Source: Orbilia blumenaviensis (taxonomy: Eukaryota; Ascomycota; Orbiliomycetes; Orbiliales; Orbiliaceae). Taken from it: a DNA stretch of 64,000 bases. The translations under genes were made by a program, and so were the position numbers. Shown piece after piece: positions 1-12,176 of the stretch. The notes under the pieces were generated by a model, which was given only the letters and a program-made list of their open reading frames with translations, had not been told where the DNA came from and searched no databases. Numbering within the stretch: the stretch's first letter is position 1; each line of letters starts with the position of its first letter. The stretch is taken from the NCBI GenBank assembly GCA_036872755.1, contig JAVHNS010000009.1, forward strand, positions 1,054,001-1,118,000, read 5' to 3'.

Positions 1-693
1 TACACTAGGGGGACTTGGATGTGCAGCCCTCGACCCTGAGCCAAGATGCAGAATATTCAGTTTTCAGAAATTATAAAAATTTCAGGTCTGCATCGAGCAG
101 GCATTCGGGGTATTTTTTTCTACTGCCGGTCGTAAAGCCCAATTTAGGACTAACTTGGAGTGTCAAAATAAGTCATTTACAGCTCCGTTACCGTGAATGC
201 GCATTTAGTGGCTATGGAACTAAAGTAATCCAATCCAACATCCGGAATTATGATGCGGATACTGCCATGAAAAGCTTTGTAATTCATGGGGCTTAGCTGG
301 GCACGAGGCAAGGTCCAACCCATCCTTTAAAGTTCTAAGTTGCAGACGCTGCTCTTGTACGTAATAAACTGCTACACTCTATTTGTTTGTGTTCGGAAAT
401 CTCCCATCTATTCGGAACTACGATGCGAGCTCCACAGGCTTCTTACTGTTGTTAGTAATTCTTATATATTGTTTAGCTTCTTGTAGACAAATAACAGGAT
501 ACTCTGGGACCTGGCTCACACTATGGATAATTAATAATTTTATAAAACCTAGTTCTAAATATACATCATATCTTAACACTCTAAACCGGTCTCGTAAACC
601 AGCCTCCACGAAGTAGCCCTTTCTTGCTTAAAGATATCTAGAGAAACAAGTGCGTTTTGTAGTTGCGCTCGCGAGTAAGCACATCTGGTAAAT
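1..693. other. AT-rich intergenic region
   Basis: No convincing gene was found. Short open frames on both strands have no recognisable domain. Two related segments near 232-260 and 405-430 share a GGAA-TA/CTA-CGATGCG-like core and look like a degenerate repeat. The last part is presumably the promoter of the protease gene that starts at 694. Confidence 0.4.
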
Positions 694-3600
694 ATGAAAA
701 GGCGGTGGGCTTATATTGTATTATCATTTTTCTTCTTCCTTGTTTTGGGCTCTTGTATTTTACCTGACGTGGGGAATTATCATGAGGCACCGACTGTTTG
801 GCTCATCGTAATAAAGTACGATATGTGGCGGGACCGACTTGTGCGAGACCTTTGGGATGAGGCGGTACACATATCATTGGGCTATTTTGGATTCGATAAA
901 CATGTGTTTATATCATTTTCTAGTTATTTAGGAGTCTTCTTTTTTTGCTTCATCGGGACAAAGACAGAGGCAAAAAGGCTTTCAGGGGTATACAGTGCAG
1001 TGGTAAGCAATAGGTCGTTTTTCGTGCTCCTTCGAGGTTTCCTACATGGGCTACGGGGTTTTGAAAGCTCGGACGCATAACCTCTGTTGTAATTTGAGAT
1101 GCGATATATGTCATGCTAACTTTTACCGCCTTCTTTGCCTCTATAAGATTGAAGAAATGGCCGAATTCTTGTCAACGGTTCCTATAGTTGATATAACTGA
1201 TATGATGGACCCTGGGCCCGGGCGTAAATACTACGATGGCGCTGATATGAGTGTTACACACCTGTCAAAGCGCCCCAAAAGTCTGCTATCTTCCGAACGC
1301 CGACGCCTACTTAAGAGGTGGTCACTGGAATTCGACGAAAGTGACACTGGGAAGCAACCTAGACGCGATTCTAATCCTCACATTGCACGAGATCTTATTA
1401 CGAATGATCCCAAGCTGGAATCGAAAGTAGGCCGCCGGAATAGCGGCCCTTTGGCAGCTGCAAAGATTGCTAAAAGGAATGGGGGATTAATTCACGCGGG
1501 TGGGGACGAGCTCACTTGGGAAATTAGGCTTTTGGGAGTACCGCCTGATCAATGGAACGCATCCGATACCGAAGGCTCTGCAGGTCGAGATAAAAAATAT
1601 TTTTGGCATGATAGTCAGGGTGCTCGCACAATCGTTTATGTTTTAGACACAGGGTGGGATTATGAACATCCGGTGAGTGTCCGTTGTGCGATGTACATTG
1701 CCCAAAGCCTACAAGAAAATCCTTAGTTAGTTGGCCTCAAATGTGCTTGGGATGCTCACAAGGGATGGCCGCATTTTAGGAGTTCACTGAATACTTGCGC
1801 GACTTTCGTTTAGACCGGGATGCTGAGCGCCTCAGAGAAAGGCACATCTGGTACGTTGAAACTTCATAAATTATTAGCTCGAGCAATATAGGGTCCCAGG
1901 ATGAGGCTATTCAGCTATCTGCTGGGGCCTGAATTAATATAGATCTAGAGCCGCTCAGGTGCATATAAAAGTATTAATATCTCAATATGTACAGGGCAGG
2001 CCCTTATGCGGACATGGGAAAGAACAAAGACCCCATTTACCATGGAACTAAAGTCATCTCTAAGATTATTGGACGTACTAGTGCACCTGCGAACAGGGCT
2101 ATCCTAAAATCCGTCAAAATAAACGTGGTGGGCGGTGGCATGCCATTGGAGTTCTCTGTTGTTGATGGGATGCTTAAGATCTACGATGACATCGTTGATA
2201 ACTATAAGGGGAAACCCGTTGTTATTAATATCTCGCTTTCCATTAGCGAAAAGAGATTTGGATGGAGTTGTGAAATTATAAGAAGAATCTTCCGGAAGTT
2301 GAGGGACATGGGCGATGTTATCGTTGTGACAGCCGCAGGGAATTCTGCACCGGTAAGATACTGGCGAGACTACAGCAGTTCGCTCTGGAAGTCATGTTAA
2401 TGGGGTATGATGAGGCGTGGATTATAGGGCGTTCAGATATCTATGTTCCCAGCTACTTTGGCAGGAGAGGCTGAGTTTGAAGACTTTGTAATTCCGGTAG
2501 GGGGTGTCACCCGAGGGACACTGGAGAACAAGTATCAGACAGCACCATGGATGAAAGTTTGGGCAGCAGGGACTGTGAAAGCTCCTAAGGGGGCAAAACG
2601 AGGGTGGGGGTCTGTTTCTGGGACATCTTTCGGTATATATTGATTGATAAAAGCTGCCTGGTTTTCAGTTCTACGAAATCGATAACATTAAGTTAAAGAT
2701 TTACACGGCCTGGCTGACTTGAGACCTCCACATGACTATAGCTTCCCCACAGGTCGCGGCTTTGCTTGCATATTTTCGGGGGATGGGGATGACAAAAAAA
2801 CAAGCAATTCGAGCTCTCTATGAATACGCATACGAGCGGATGGATCCAGAAGTAGAAGTGGAAGGACCTAGGCCTAGAGTGGCATACACTGGGATTCTCG
2901 GTACCGGGTGCGGGGATGATGCTCTACATGGGCCCCAAGATTGGGATCTATTTTTTCGGAATAAAGAAAGAGGCCTGAACCTAGTCCCGCTGAACCCACC
3001 GCATGCAACGTTTGGGAAACGCGATGGCACCTCCCCGGGAGCACCGGCTTGTAGACCATACTCGAATAGCTCGAGTCCGAGTTCAAACTTAGCGTCGAAA
3101 AACACGCCCACGCCTAGTCCCACAACATCATCCTTGTCTTATTTTAATCACTGGGGACCAGAGCCAGAACTAGGACTACTGGTACCGGATGAAGAGGATA
3201 CACTAGCCCCAGACCCTGTAACTCCCGTGAACGGAGCTGTCCTCTGGCAGCCTTGGGACTGGATACTTGGGCGGGTTCTAATTGGGCTGGGAGGAGTTAT
3301 AGACCTCGTTGCTGACATTGGTGGTACAACTACTACAATTAAAACAACAATTAAGGGACTAAAATCGGGGGATGTTGTGGCACTTTCAACTTTGTTACCG
3401 TCATCGATACGGGCAAGAATAAGTGTAACAAATGCCCCACCGCTAGTGACCTCGATCATGCAAAGAAGTCGTACTGAGGCTATAATACTGGAAACCGCTA
3501 GCGGAGACCCCCCAATTTCGTTACCATCGTCAGGCACAGAATTTGTATATCCTACCAGCATGCCAATTACAGATACGCCATCACCTACGCCACTGGTGAT

Positions 3601-4555
3601 AACTGGACCTAGTTGGACATCTACGTTGAATAATTCAATGGCCGAGCCTCCGCTGTCTTGGGTAACATTGGAAAATGCTCTAAGAAAGATTCCGTCTACA
3701 TTCCAGACATCGACTCCAACCCTGGCAGCAGAGCACCCCAAAGATTCTGCAATACACTATTGCAATGGCTTGAAGGTGGCTGACGCCCAAGTTGCATCGA
3801 ACGAAAAATATCAATTTGTTTATCAATTTGCCAACCGGGAATCAATCGCAACGGGCATCCGCCAGGTTTGTGCTCGGGTTCCTGAAAAGGGACTACAAAA
3901 TAAGGGAGGGGGTTGGAGACAGATGTTTTTTGAGGGTAGCCCAGAGGCCTTTGAGTTGGATCTGATCTGGGATAACGAGTATCCAAAAATTGAGCAGTGT
4001 CAAGAAAATTTCTTCCGTATCCTGGACGACTGTGATAATGATAGGGCGGAAAATCCTTGGGGTTGGAAAGCAGGTGGTATACGAAAAGCTACTGGTTTAG
4101 ACGCCGCCATTTACAGGATCGATACTATCTATTCAAGAAAGCCCCCAGCAAAGATATGGGGTGCATGCTATTTAAACAAAAGGTGGTTTGATTTTGGAAA
4201 TTGGCGGGGCGGAATGGAATATGTAATCTGGGGATTTGGCTGGTTGGATGCGGTCGATGTACATCGGGAGCCCGATGGAAACGAAAAATTTAGGGCGGAA
4301 CTGGGCGCTTGTAATATGATTGAATTTCATTGGAGGTTCGTAAGTGGACCCCTCAAGCCAGATACTCCATGGGAGTGGAGGGCTCAAGTTATCACTGGAT
4401 ACAATGAAGATGGAAATACCTGTGTGGAGAAGGTATTGCAGAAATGGAGTAAAATACCTGGTTTAAAATGCACAGATAAGGATCTTGAGAGGGACGTCAC
4501 GTATCTTCCGGGAGATGAACGGGCATATGTAAAGCCAAAGGGTGTTGTAAATTGA
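694..4555 (+). CDS. secreted subtilisin-like serine protease (S8) with long C-terminal extension
   Basis: Predicted secreted subtilase of about 1085 aa. Model of six exons: 694-987, 1148-1672, 1780-1850, 1995-2352, 2437-2632, 2742-4555, joined at GT-AG sites and fully in frame. Residues 1-22 form a signal peptide (Lys-Arg-Arg, then a Phe/Leu-rich core). The catalytic triad is visible: Asp in YVLDTGWD (about 265), His in YHGTKV (about 313) and Ser in SGTSFASPQVA (about 480, split by the last intron). The oxyanion Asn is in TAAGNSAP (about 413). After the protease domain comes a Pro/Ser/Thr-rich linker with a hydrophobic patch, then a Cys/Trp-rich C-terminal domain of about 270 aa with CQENFFRILDDCD and NPWGWKAGG motifs, as seen in other secreted fungal proteins. 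It is much longer than typical cuticle-degrading subtilases (about 400 aa). The protease call is firm; the substrate is unknown. The first intron is the least certain junction. Confidence 0.9.
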
Positions 4556-5036
4556 ACCGTAAATCTTTAGAATAGCGAATTAGATGCTGGCTTAAGAGAC
4601 CAGTGCTGGCCTTCGATAAGTGTATGAGGTTCGTGATATCATTATTGTATTCTATATCTTTTTGTCGTGCCTGTGTATGTCGCATAAAACGAAGAAGAAA
4701 CGTAAAATAGCTTTGCGGTGCTACTCCTAAGCTATGAGACAATTAAATTTACACTTGTAGCAGAGCGAATTTGATCAATTGAATAATTAGTTTACATAAT
4801 TTTAGGTATACCTATGCGAATATCACAATGAAAGGTCCAGGCTCTTTCGCTATGATAAACGCGGGTATATCGATATGCACTCACTTCAATGCTGCGCACC
4901 TGACGTCTGTTATCTAACTATTAGTTAATTTTATTGCGGGATCTTTGGGAGTATATGTCGCAGCGTTACGTAACGCCGGGTAAGCCTGATGAGAAAGCTC
5001 TTGAGAGGTGGGCTTTTAATCGTGCACACGTAACCT
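4556..5036. other. intergenic, convergent 3' ends
   Basis: AT-rich sequence between the 3' ends of the protease (+) and the methyltransferase (-). No coding signal was seen; it presumably holds both 3' UTRs and polyadenylation regions. Confidence 0.5.
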
Positions 5037-6342
5037 TTATCGTCTGACTACCCACGCCTGTGCACGATATACGTTTTTTGTCAAAGCTCTTGGTGAGTAT
5101 CCATAGGCAGCTTCTTTGGTCCTCACTTTCTTATCTAGAAATGTGAGGGGCCCACAGCTTTCTGGTGCATCCACGAACTGAAAACCCATAGCTTCCACAA
5201 CCGACACAATTTCGTCGAGCGTTAGTTGAACCCATGGACCAGTTCCATACAGCAAAGGGCCAAAATTAATCCAATAGCCACCCGGTGAAAGCAAGGATGA
5301 GATGGTCTCAAAGTAGCTCATGATATTCCTTGCGGTGTCAATAAAAAAGTGCGTGATGATGATGTCAAACTTCTCCTGAGTCTCTTTGAAAACAGATGTA
5401 AAGTCCCCTTCGACTAATATAACTTTTGAGCCGTTCATCGTCAGCGACGGAAATTGAAGTTGGCGGAACATGTCATCACGAGTAGCATGATGTGACCAGT
5501 TGTCAACAAACGGGTAGACTTGAAAAGCATCCCTTTTTCGCTGTGCTTCAATGAATCGGTATAAAACGTTCATGTACGCTGATACTTCGTTATTTGTAAC
5601 TCTGAATCCTATGTTAGGGCAAACATTGATTAGTCGTAGTAATTGATACCAACAGCGCGGAAAACCTACCTCCAAGCGCAGCCACCTCATATCCTAATCT
5701 ACCCAGACCTGAGCCCGGTAGTAAGACCTTGTAGTCTGAACCTTCTCGGCTAGGGAAGAGACTTTGGAGTGTATCCAAAATGCAAGGGAATGCACTACTT
5801 CTTTCGTTGATACCGTCCTCGGTCCAGTCACGACCAATATGCTTCAAAGACTGAGAAACACTTATTTTATCGGCCACAATTGCTCTTTTATCTGCATCAG
5901 CGATGTGCTTAACCAATTCATCTCGTCCAATCTCATAATAAGCAAGTGCTTCATTGACAATATCCTCGCAAAGAAAGTGGTTTTGCCGTAGGAGGCTCTC
6001 TACCCTAGCAAAGTTTTCTTCGTAAGATATAGCCCGAGCTAATAACTGCAATTTATATAGAATCCTTTTAGCCGGATATTCAATCATTAGTTGGTCACTG
6101 ATCATGATGCTTCATACCCGTTTGTGTTTCGACGACACATGGCCGTAGAGTTGGCGCCATCGGCTCACGTCGGGTATATTCCTTTCGGAGTACCGGCTAT
6201 ATGAATACAAAGCGTCTAGCAATTTCTTTCGTGGATGCTGGTCTCCCCAGCTCCCATGCCCGCGGGACAATTGTTTGAGGAGTCGCTGCTTTTCCTGTCG
6301 AGCTCGTGGTGTATCTCTGGGATTCTGTTCATCAAGTTGCAT
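5037..6342 (-). CDS. N2227-type carnosine N-methyltransferase homologue
   Basis: Three-exon model of about 390 aa: 6342-6118, 6045-5670, 5608-5037, with 72- and 61-nt introns and the frame kept throughout. The family (CARNMT1/YNL092W) methylates carnosine and related dipeptides using S-adenosylmethionine. Visible hallmarks are DWTEDG followed by a glycine-rich SAM loop (VLLPGSGLGRLGYEVAALG), then NEVSAYMN, YPFVDNWSHH, a VEGDFTSVF acidic loop, FDIIITHFFIDTARN and GGYWINFGPLLYG. The C-terminus contains the family SYGP-like GYSPR. The start is the ATG at 6342, which begins a basic, Gln-rich leader with the usual N2227 N-terminal helix (LLDALYSYSRYS). No promoter motif was identified. The family call is secure; the physiological substrate in fungi is not known from the sequence. 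Confidence 0.92.
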
Positions 6343-6631
6343 CGTTATGTATGTTTGTTCAACCCGATAAACCTGGCCCTATCAGTACATTAGCAATTGT
6401 TTAATTGTGTCCACATACTTGTCGCCAATCGGCCAGGTCTTGCATCGGCTGCGATCCTGTTTAAAGTGGTGTTTTAACCCAATCTTCCTGTTATTAAGTA
6501 AATGAATGTGAAAGAGCCATTGCGCAATTGCCGGCGCGGCGGTTATCACTCCTATCCAAAGTGCCATCGAGAAATGGGAAGGAGAGAGGTGAATAAGTGA
6601 ATTTATTCAAAGGCGCTAATCGATAATCTCA
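6343..6631. other. short upstream region of the methyltransferase
   Basis: Contains a 61-codon minus-strand ORF (6382-6567) with a hydrophobic start (MALWIGVITAAPAIAQ). I could not splice it in frame to either neighbour, so it is not annotated as a gene. Confidence 0.35.
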
Positions 6632-6850
6632 CTATGTTTTATGATGTCGAGGTCCTGGATTGTGATTGTGGAATTGAAATTGAAGCTGGGTACCTACCAG
6701 ATTTCCGGTGCCTTCCAGGCTGTAATCTTTGTTTCCTTGTTCATCAATGTTCTCTGGTCCCGCGGGTTCTAATTCGGCAAACACCAGGATCGCCCTGGTG
6801 CTGAGGATCCAGAGTAGAAATAAAGAGCACAACTTCGCAGTAAAGGCCAT
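6632..6850 (-). CDS. possible small secreted protein
   Basis: A 72-aa frame with a clear N-terminal hydrophobic signal sequence (residues 1-25, ending in VFAELE) followed by an acidic, Gly/Asn-rich segment. A plausible intron donor (GTAGGT) lies after residue 50, so the true C-terminus may be in another exon; none could be found with confidence. The last part (Gln, His, Asn repeats) looks more like translated intron. It lies just upstream of the methyltransferase on the same strand. No family was recognised. It could be a chance frame with a hydrophobic start. Confidence 0.35.
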   Translation of the reverse strand: MAFTAKLCSLFLLWILSTRAILVFAELEPAGPENIDEQGNKDYSLEGTGNLVGTQLQFQFHNHNPGPRHHKT

Positions 6851-9800
6851 TGTGTCAAATCGATAGAATGTATACGCGTTGAAGTAAGCCTAAAGTGACC
6901 CCGGAATAAATCAAGAAGAACTCTTCGAGTCAGAAATTAATCGTAGATTCCTATGCAAGGAAACATTCGTCAAACGGAGCGCGTAAGTTAATCATGTCAA
7001 GTGCAAGTTTCTACAAGATTGTTTCACACTTGTGAATAGCACTAGTGAACTTCCAACCTGCCAGTGGCGCAATTGGGTCAACGAATTGGTCTTTTTCTAA
7101 TCGAAATTTAAAAGTAATCAAGCTTAGTGGATGTGCATGCCCCAGCGTCCGGCACAAAGCTCAAGGCAGAAGGTTGCATTCCAGGAAAGTGGACTGAGCT
7201 TATGGTGGGAAAGTACGTGGGGCTTAATGATCTTCTGATGGAGGGGTCAGTATCAATCAATGCTCGCCGACAGAGCTCCCTCAGCTTGGTGGGCCCGGGC
7301 AGCAGATCGGATTTCTCCGGCAGCGCTTCGGAACTTCTTAGCTTGGGGCTCCACAGGTACACACGAGAGAAACCAGAAACAAGAAGAAAGAAACAAATTG
7401 TGCGCTAATTCCAAGCATCTTGGCAGCGCCCTTAGCCAGGTTCTTGTGTTATGCTAAACGAGGTGGTGACCCCAAACTGCAAGAAATCACATCTGCTTCA
7501 CCTCCTCAGAATGAGAGAACAAGGGTTGATAAATCGATAACGTAACATCAATGTAAAGAAATATAAGTTCTCGTCTTGGTATACTGCAAGCTTGTTTTGC
7601 AGAGACGCTAGTAGATATGCTGATGATCGATTGATGTATGGTAGCTGGAGCTTTTAAATTTTCTACAAAGGCAAAGTGCCAATTGGTCGATATGGCCTTA
7701 TAATTAGTCCCTCCAAAATCTGAGCATGCATGTCAATGTACCCTTTTTACAAGCTATTTTGTCTACAAAGATTTGGTGTAGCTATAAAAGAAGAGGAAAT
7801 TTAGTAATTTAGGGCGGGAACATCTAGCCACGATAATTTTGAATAGTGATTACAGCGGTACTAGTTAAAGCGGCACCCACGAAGCAAATTCAGCTATGAA
7901 AGCCTAGTAGCTGGTAGCGGTTCGGAACTAGAGCTCGGAACTACCTCCCACATGTAACAAATAAGGAATGGCGCTATATAGCAAGCCCCATAAGCAACTT
8001 GAGCAAACAGCCAAGCTGGCGATACAAAAATTCGCTTTTTGCATGACAATCCGCAATCATGAATAGGTGCGGGATATTAAGCGAACTACCCCCACCCTGC
8101 AGTGGTATCAATAAAATATGCTCGATAAGATTGTGTTCGAGCGCAGCATTTCAATGTTGGTTGATCAGGCCATTTCAAAGGGGTTTAACCTTCGAATTCT
8201 GCGCCATTCGAATTTATTCCGATAACGGCTGTTTTGACCTTCTCACTTATCAAAGGTGCCTGTGTGGGTAAACTAATCTTGAGCTTCGAAAATTAAATTT
8301 GGGGTTAACACATACTAAAAATCTTAACGTGTGAGCCTCGATCCGCAATGGAATCATAAGCTATTAAATTATCCTAGTAATAACTGTTTACCATATACAT
8401 TTAATGATGACAACTAGAGGGCCCTATACTTGCAAATCACAGACGTCAAAACTAAATATCCAAGGAACTCGTTCACGGTCATATGGTAATTATGAATTTT
8501 GAAGGCAGCATTTAATGGGACTCTAGAGCCCGTGCGGCTGATGGCCGTTGCGGAGGACGGCCGCTGAATGAAAATATCCAAAGCGGTATATTGCAGATGT
8601 ACGGGACATCGCCAAGGCCTGCCGCTCTGAAAACCCGGGAAAATTCGTTCCTTTTCATGTAAGACTTTTATAAATTTTAGGGTTGACCTCCACGAAGCGT
8701 CCTGCAGTCTAGTTGTTCAAGACGAACTAATATCAAAATAACTTAGAGAGGCATGCTACGGTCAGAAATAGATATAGAGGCGCCTCCACGCTCGTAGACT
8801 CTATGGAGAGCTCTTCGGATAATTTATGGCATAGTGTATAAGCTATCCACTGATGGAAATATGGAACCCATGAATTGAATGACTGAAATACTGGTATTTA
8901 TTTACCATGACATGTAATCAAAAATACAGTATCTAGCTAGGGATCTATATGCAGAATACCTGCTGACTTGATGCGCTTCTGCACATTTCACTAGGTCTCC
9001 TAGAATTAACATGAGATCTAGTGTGGCCGAAACCCCCATCAAGATATCGCTAGGTTTTCTTTTTTTTCCAAAAAAAAAGAAACTATTTTCTCGGGGTTAA
9101 CTGCTTCTGGCATGCTGCACGTTCCGAAGCGCTACGTCGAGGTCTCTAGCCTAAGATAGCGGAAGAACTAGCAAGAAGTATGAGCAGTGTCTTTCGCAGC
9201 TTTCTGACTGGAAGTAGTCTCGGGGGCCTAGACACACGCAAAGTCGAAACTGGAATGGTATATGAAAATACTGGGCCTATAGTGTATCGAGAACGCCTAC
9301 TCTTTATAAACGAAAGGAAACTTGAGTTGAGCATTTATATATTACTGCAATTTCAACCTTATTGGCCAAATTATCATCTCTATATTGGTATTGTAAACTG
9401 TTAGCATCAGCGCTCGTCAACAGTTTATTATAGTAGTTATTTACTGACATTTTTTCACATTGGTTTTACCTAGTCTCATAGGTTTTACCTGTATTTTCTC
9501 GCCTTCCTTTTTTTCTACATACTATATACTATGGAGGTGTAACTGTATATGCGGCTGCTAGATCTCGCATGGTGTAAGCCCGAGTAAACCCTTTAGGCAA
9601 ATATCTCGAAAGAATCTCATGCATGAATGTGTATAGGGACTGGCTGTTATTCTGGGCGACAATTCATATGCTTGGCTCATCTCTCTATACAATAGACGGT
9701 CCGACTGACCATGTTGTAAGAGAAGGTGACTGGAAATAGTATTTAAAGAGTTCTTCCTGTCCTTGAGGAGAACGTTCTTTTCCTCAGATTCCAATCATAT

Positions 9801-9903
9801 CTCACATATAATACTTGCCTCAAGTCCCTCAATTGACTACCACTAAAAACCTTCCATATATTTTAATTTAGATTTATATATCTATTATAATAATTCTTGC
9901 ACC
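6851..9903. other. gene-poor AT-rich tract
   Basis: About 3 kb without a supported gene. A more GC-rich island at 7120-7370 is open on both strands (93 aa forward, 84 aa reverse), but neither product resembles a known family. The stretch 9056-9084 has a short inverted T-run/A-run (TTTTTTTTCC then AAAAAAAAG). The remainder is AT-rich, with scattered stops in all frames, consistent with decayed repeats. The last 70 bases are very AT-rich, with TATATA-like motifs, and probably form the promoter of the gene at 9904. Confidence 0.4.
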
Positions 9904-10185
9904 ATGCAAATCCTCCACGTTCTCCTCCTTACTGTCATTACCGGAGTAATCGCTGCTCCGCGCCCTCAGTTTTCAAAGAGGTCCAACATTCTCGCTAGAC
10001 AAGAGTGCGAAGAGACACCCACCAACTGTGATCCTTACCCAGGAGAGGAGTGTCACTTCTGCTGCCTCGATAATGTCGTACCCCTAGGGGCGGACTGTCA
10101 CATCGACGAGCCTATCTCGTGCGGACCGAATGACAACGGGATTGTCTGGCACTGTGATGACCCTCACAGGCGCAAGCGCGAGTAA
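9904..10185 (+). CDS. small cysteine-rich secreted protein
   Basis: Single-exon 93-aa protein. Residues 1-18 form a signal peptide ending in VIAAP. A Kex2-type Lys-Arg at about 26-27 and ILARQ just after it suggest a short pro-segment. The mature part has eight cysteines in a C-x7-C-x7-C-x2-CC-x9-C-x7-C-x11-C arrangement, including HFCCLD, which would allow four disulfides. The tail is basic (HRRKRE). A TATA-rich promoter (9860-9895) and ACC before the ATG support expression. It is isolated in a gene-poor tract, a common setting for fungal effectors. No named family was recognised; a role as effector or antimicrobial peptide is inference. Confidence 0.75.
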   Translation: MQILHVLLLTVITGVIAAPRPQFSKRSNILARQECEETPTNCDPYPGEECHFCCLDNVVPLGADCHIDEPISCGPNDNGIVWHCDDPHRRKRE

Positions 10186-12176
10186 ACGGTGGCGCCGTAT
10201 ACGGGAATCTATTTCGGATTTTGGATGAAGGTAGGCCACCCTAAATTGTGTTTTCCTTTAGTTTATGTGGCCGTTTTGACTCATTCGATGTTTTAGTATC
10301 ATGGAGTAATATATCCTTTCCATATTCCTCACGGACTTTCCAAAAGAACCTCCGTTCTGGATCTCAAAATTGCAAAATAACCTCCCCTTTATCAATGTGT
10401 TATTGTCTTTGTATTGCCAAATTGTACTTAGCATACCCTGGCTGAAAGTCGTATTTTGGGGCACTTAGTCACTTAAGTAGACACTGTGGGCAATCACGGT
10501 CTGAGCTATGTGGAACCTCGTTACGGTGCGCCGGTGATGAAGCCTATGGAAAACTGTTTTGTATATACATATCCTTACGAATAAACTCTTTAGCCCCTCT
10601 AACTCCTCAATTTACTCTTGATCCTTGCCGCTCAACCATTCATTTTTATCAGCTTTTTAGAATGTGTTAGATATATATTGTATTGAAAATATGTCTTAAT
10701 GCCCAGAGTATAAAGTAAGATACAAGTATCCAGAACTATATATATAGATTTTTAAAATGGTCCATCTATAGTTCCTTCTACCTCGGTTTTAGTTTTATTG
10801 TGTCACTAGTGAAGTTGTTGCGGGGTACGTTATAGCCACCGTTCACACTGCACGGCGATCTGGTAGTTTAAGGTGTCGATGCGTATTGTTATGGAGCCTT
10901 TTGATTTTATGAAGATGCATTCGTGAACATACAAATGCTGATTGATATATACCTAGATAACTATCACCCTATATACTTAAATAGTCACCAAAGCAGGCAA
11001 GATATCCCTTCTTGTTGTTTTCTTTCAAAGTGGAGTAAACTGCGGGGCACTTTGCAACGGCGACATAGAGTCCGAAATAGATAATAAAAATTTAAAGCCT
11101 GGATATCAGAGCAGTGGATGTAGGTTAGTCTCGTAGTAGATGCAGATATAGTGAAATCCAATAGATAATTAGAATTCCGTAAGGGAAGTTATCATGCAAC
11201 CACATATGATAACATATTCCTGAGATGCTATTACGACCAGCGTACCTTGGATTTACCCTAGCCTTGCTATCTTGAATTCGAATTCAACCTGAGGAAGGTG
11301 AGTGACTTTGATTTTGTGTGAATTTTATCTTATGTTTACTTGTAATTAATATATATATGTAATTGATATGAAGTACTAGTAGCTTGCAAAGAGAGCGAAA
11401 GAGGTATGCACTGTATACAGTTGTATACCAAAGTACTCAATGGGTTACGCATACCTACAATTAAATAACTTGTCGCCCGCGCAGTCGAATATGCCGGCTG
11501 TCTTGTTTCACAATTCTTTTCTTCCTTTCGAAGCTTTCTTCTCTCTCTCAGAAATGCCTAATGTGTTGTACTAGGTGAAGTTTTCGAATGCAACGAATGT
11601 AAGTAAATACCTACAATAACTTGAATACTTGAATACTTGGTTAACGACCGTCCCCTGATCTTTAATTTGATCTAGAAGTTTAAAATGTACGGTTGTGGCA
11701 ATGCGTGGCAGGCCATGGCCGTGGTCAAACCGATGGATCGAATGGGGTCTGTGGCTGTAGTTGGTGGTCGAAAGGTTCCCGGCCAGAGCCAGCCTCGGCT
11801 CCGCGGCCGGGACAATAATAATGCTTGTTCACTAGATAGAAGCTGGGGACAAGACATTCCAGAACGGTCGGCAAGGCTTCTCGATAAATCCATCTAAACG
11901 ACATCTTCGCGCCGGATTTGACGATCTATCTATAAATTTATTATCGAACCGCGGAAATTATTCCGGGTTTGCATTTACAGTACGACACTTGTTTGTCCGA
12001 ATTATATTTGTGCGATCTAAATTTGTAAACCGGCGATTGATTCGAACTTGCTTTACCACCTATTCTGTCGCCTACGCACAACATACGAGCATCACCACAT
12101 CCTCCTCGAGATTCGTATACCTTACAATACCGCGAAATCCGCCCTGCCTGCCAGCACTGGCCTCGTAGGCCTTGAG
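10186..12176. other. intergenic region with GC hairpin
   Basis: No supported gene in about 2 kb of mostly AT-rich DNA. Direct TTGAATAC repeats lie at 11617-11640. A strong GC-rich inverted repeat lies at 11778-11811 (reported separately). The last few hundred bases are presumably the Ctk2 promoter. Confidence 0.4.
11778..11811. repeat. GC-rich hairpin (inverted repeat)
   Basis: The outer arms CCCGGCC and GGCCGGG enclose inner arms GAGCC and GGCTC around a 6-base loop, so the 34 bases can fold into a nearly continuous stem. It lies about 370 bases upstream of the Ctk2 start. It could be a structured regulatory site or chance; it is not part of a recognised RNA gene. Confidence 0.5.

Noticed and set aside
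6382..6567. Hydrophobic 61-aa frame as a possible first exon of the methyltransferase
   Set aside because: The only good donor (GTATGT) and acceptor give a reading frame that hits a stop before the methyltransferase ATG.
7108..7408. Overlapping open frames on both strands in a GC-richer island
   Set aside because: Neither product has a recognisable motif, a signal peptide or supporting splice sites; mutual shadows cannot be told apart.
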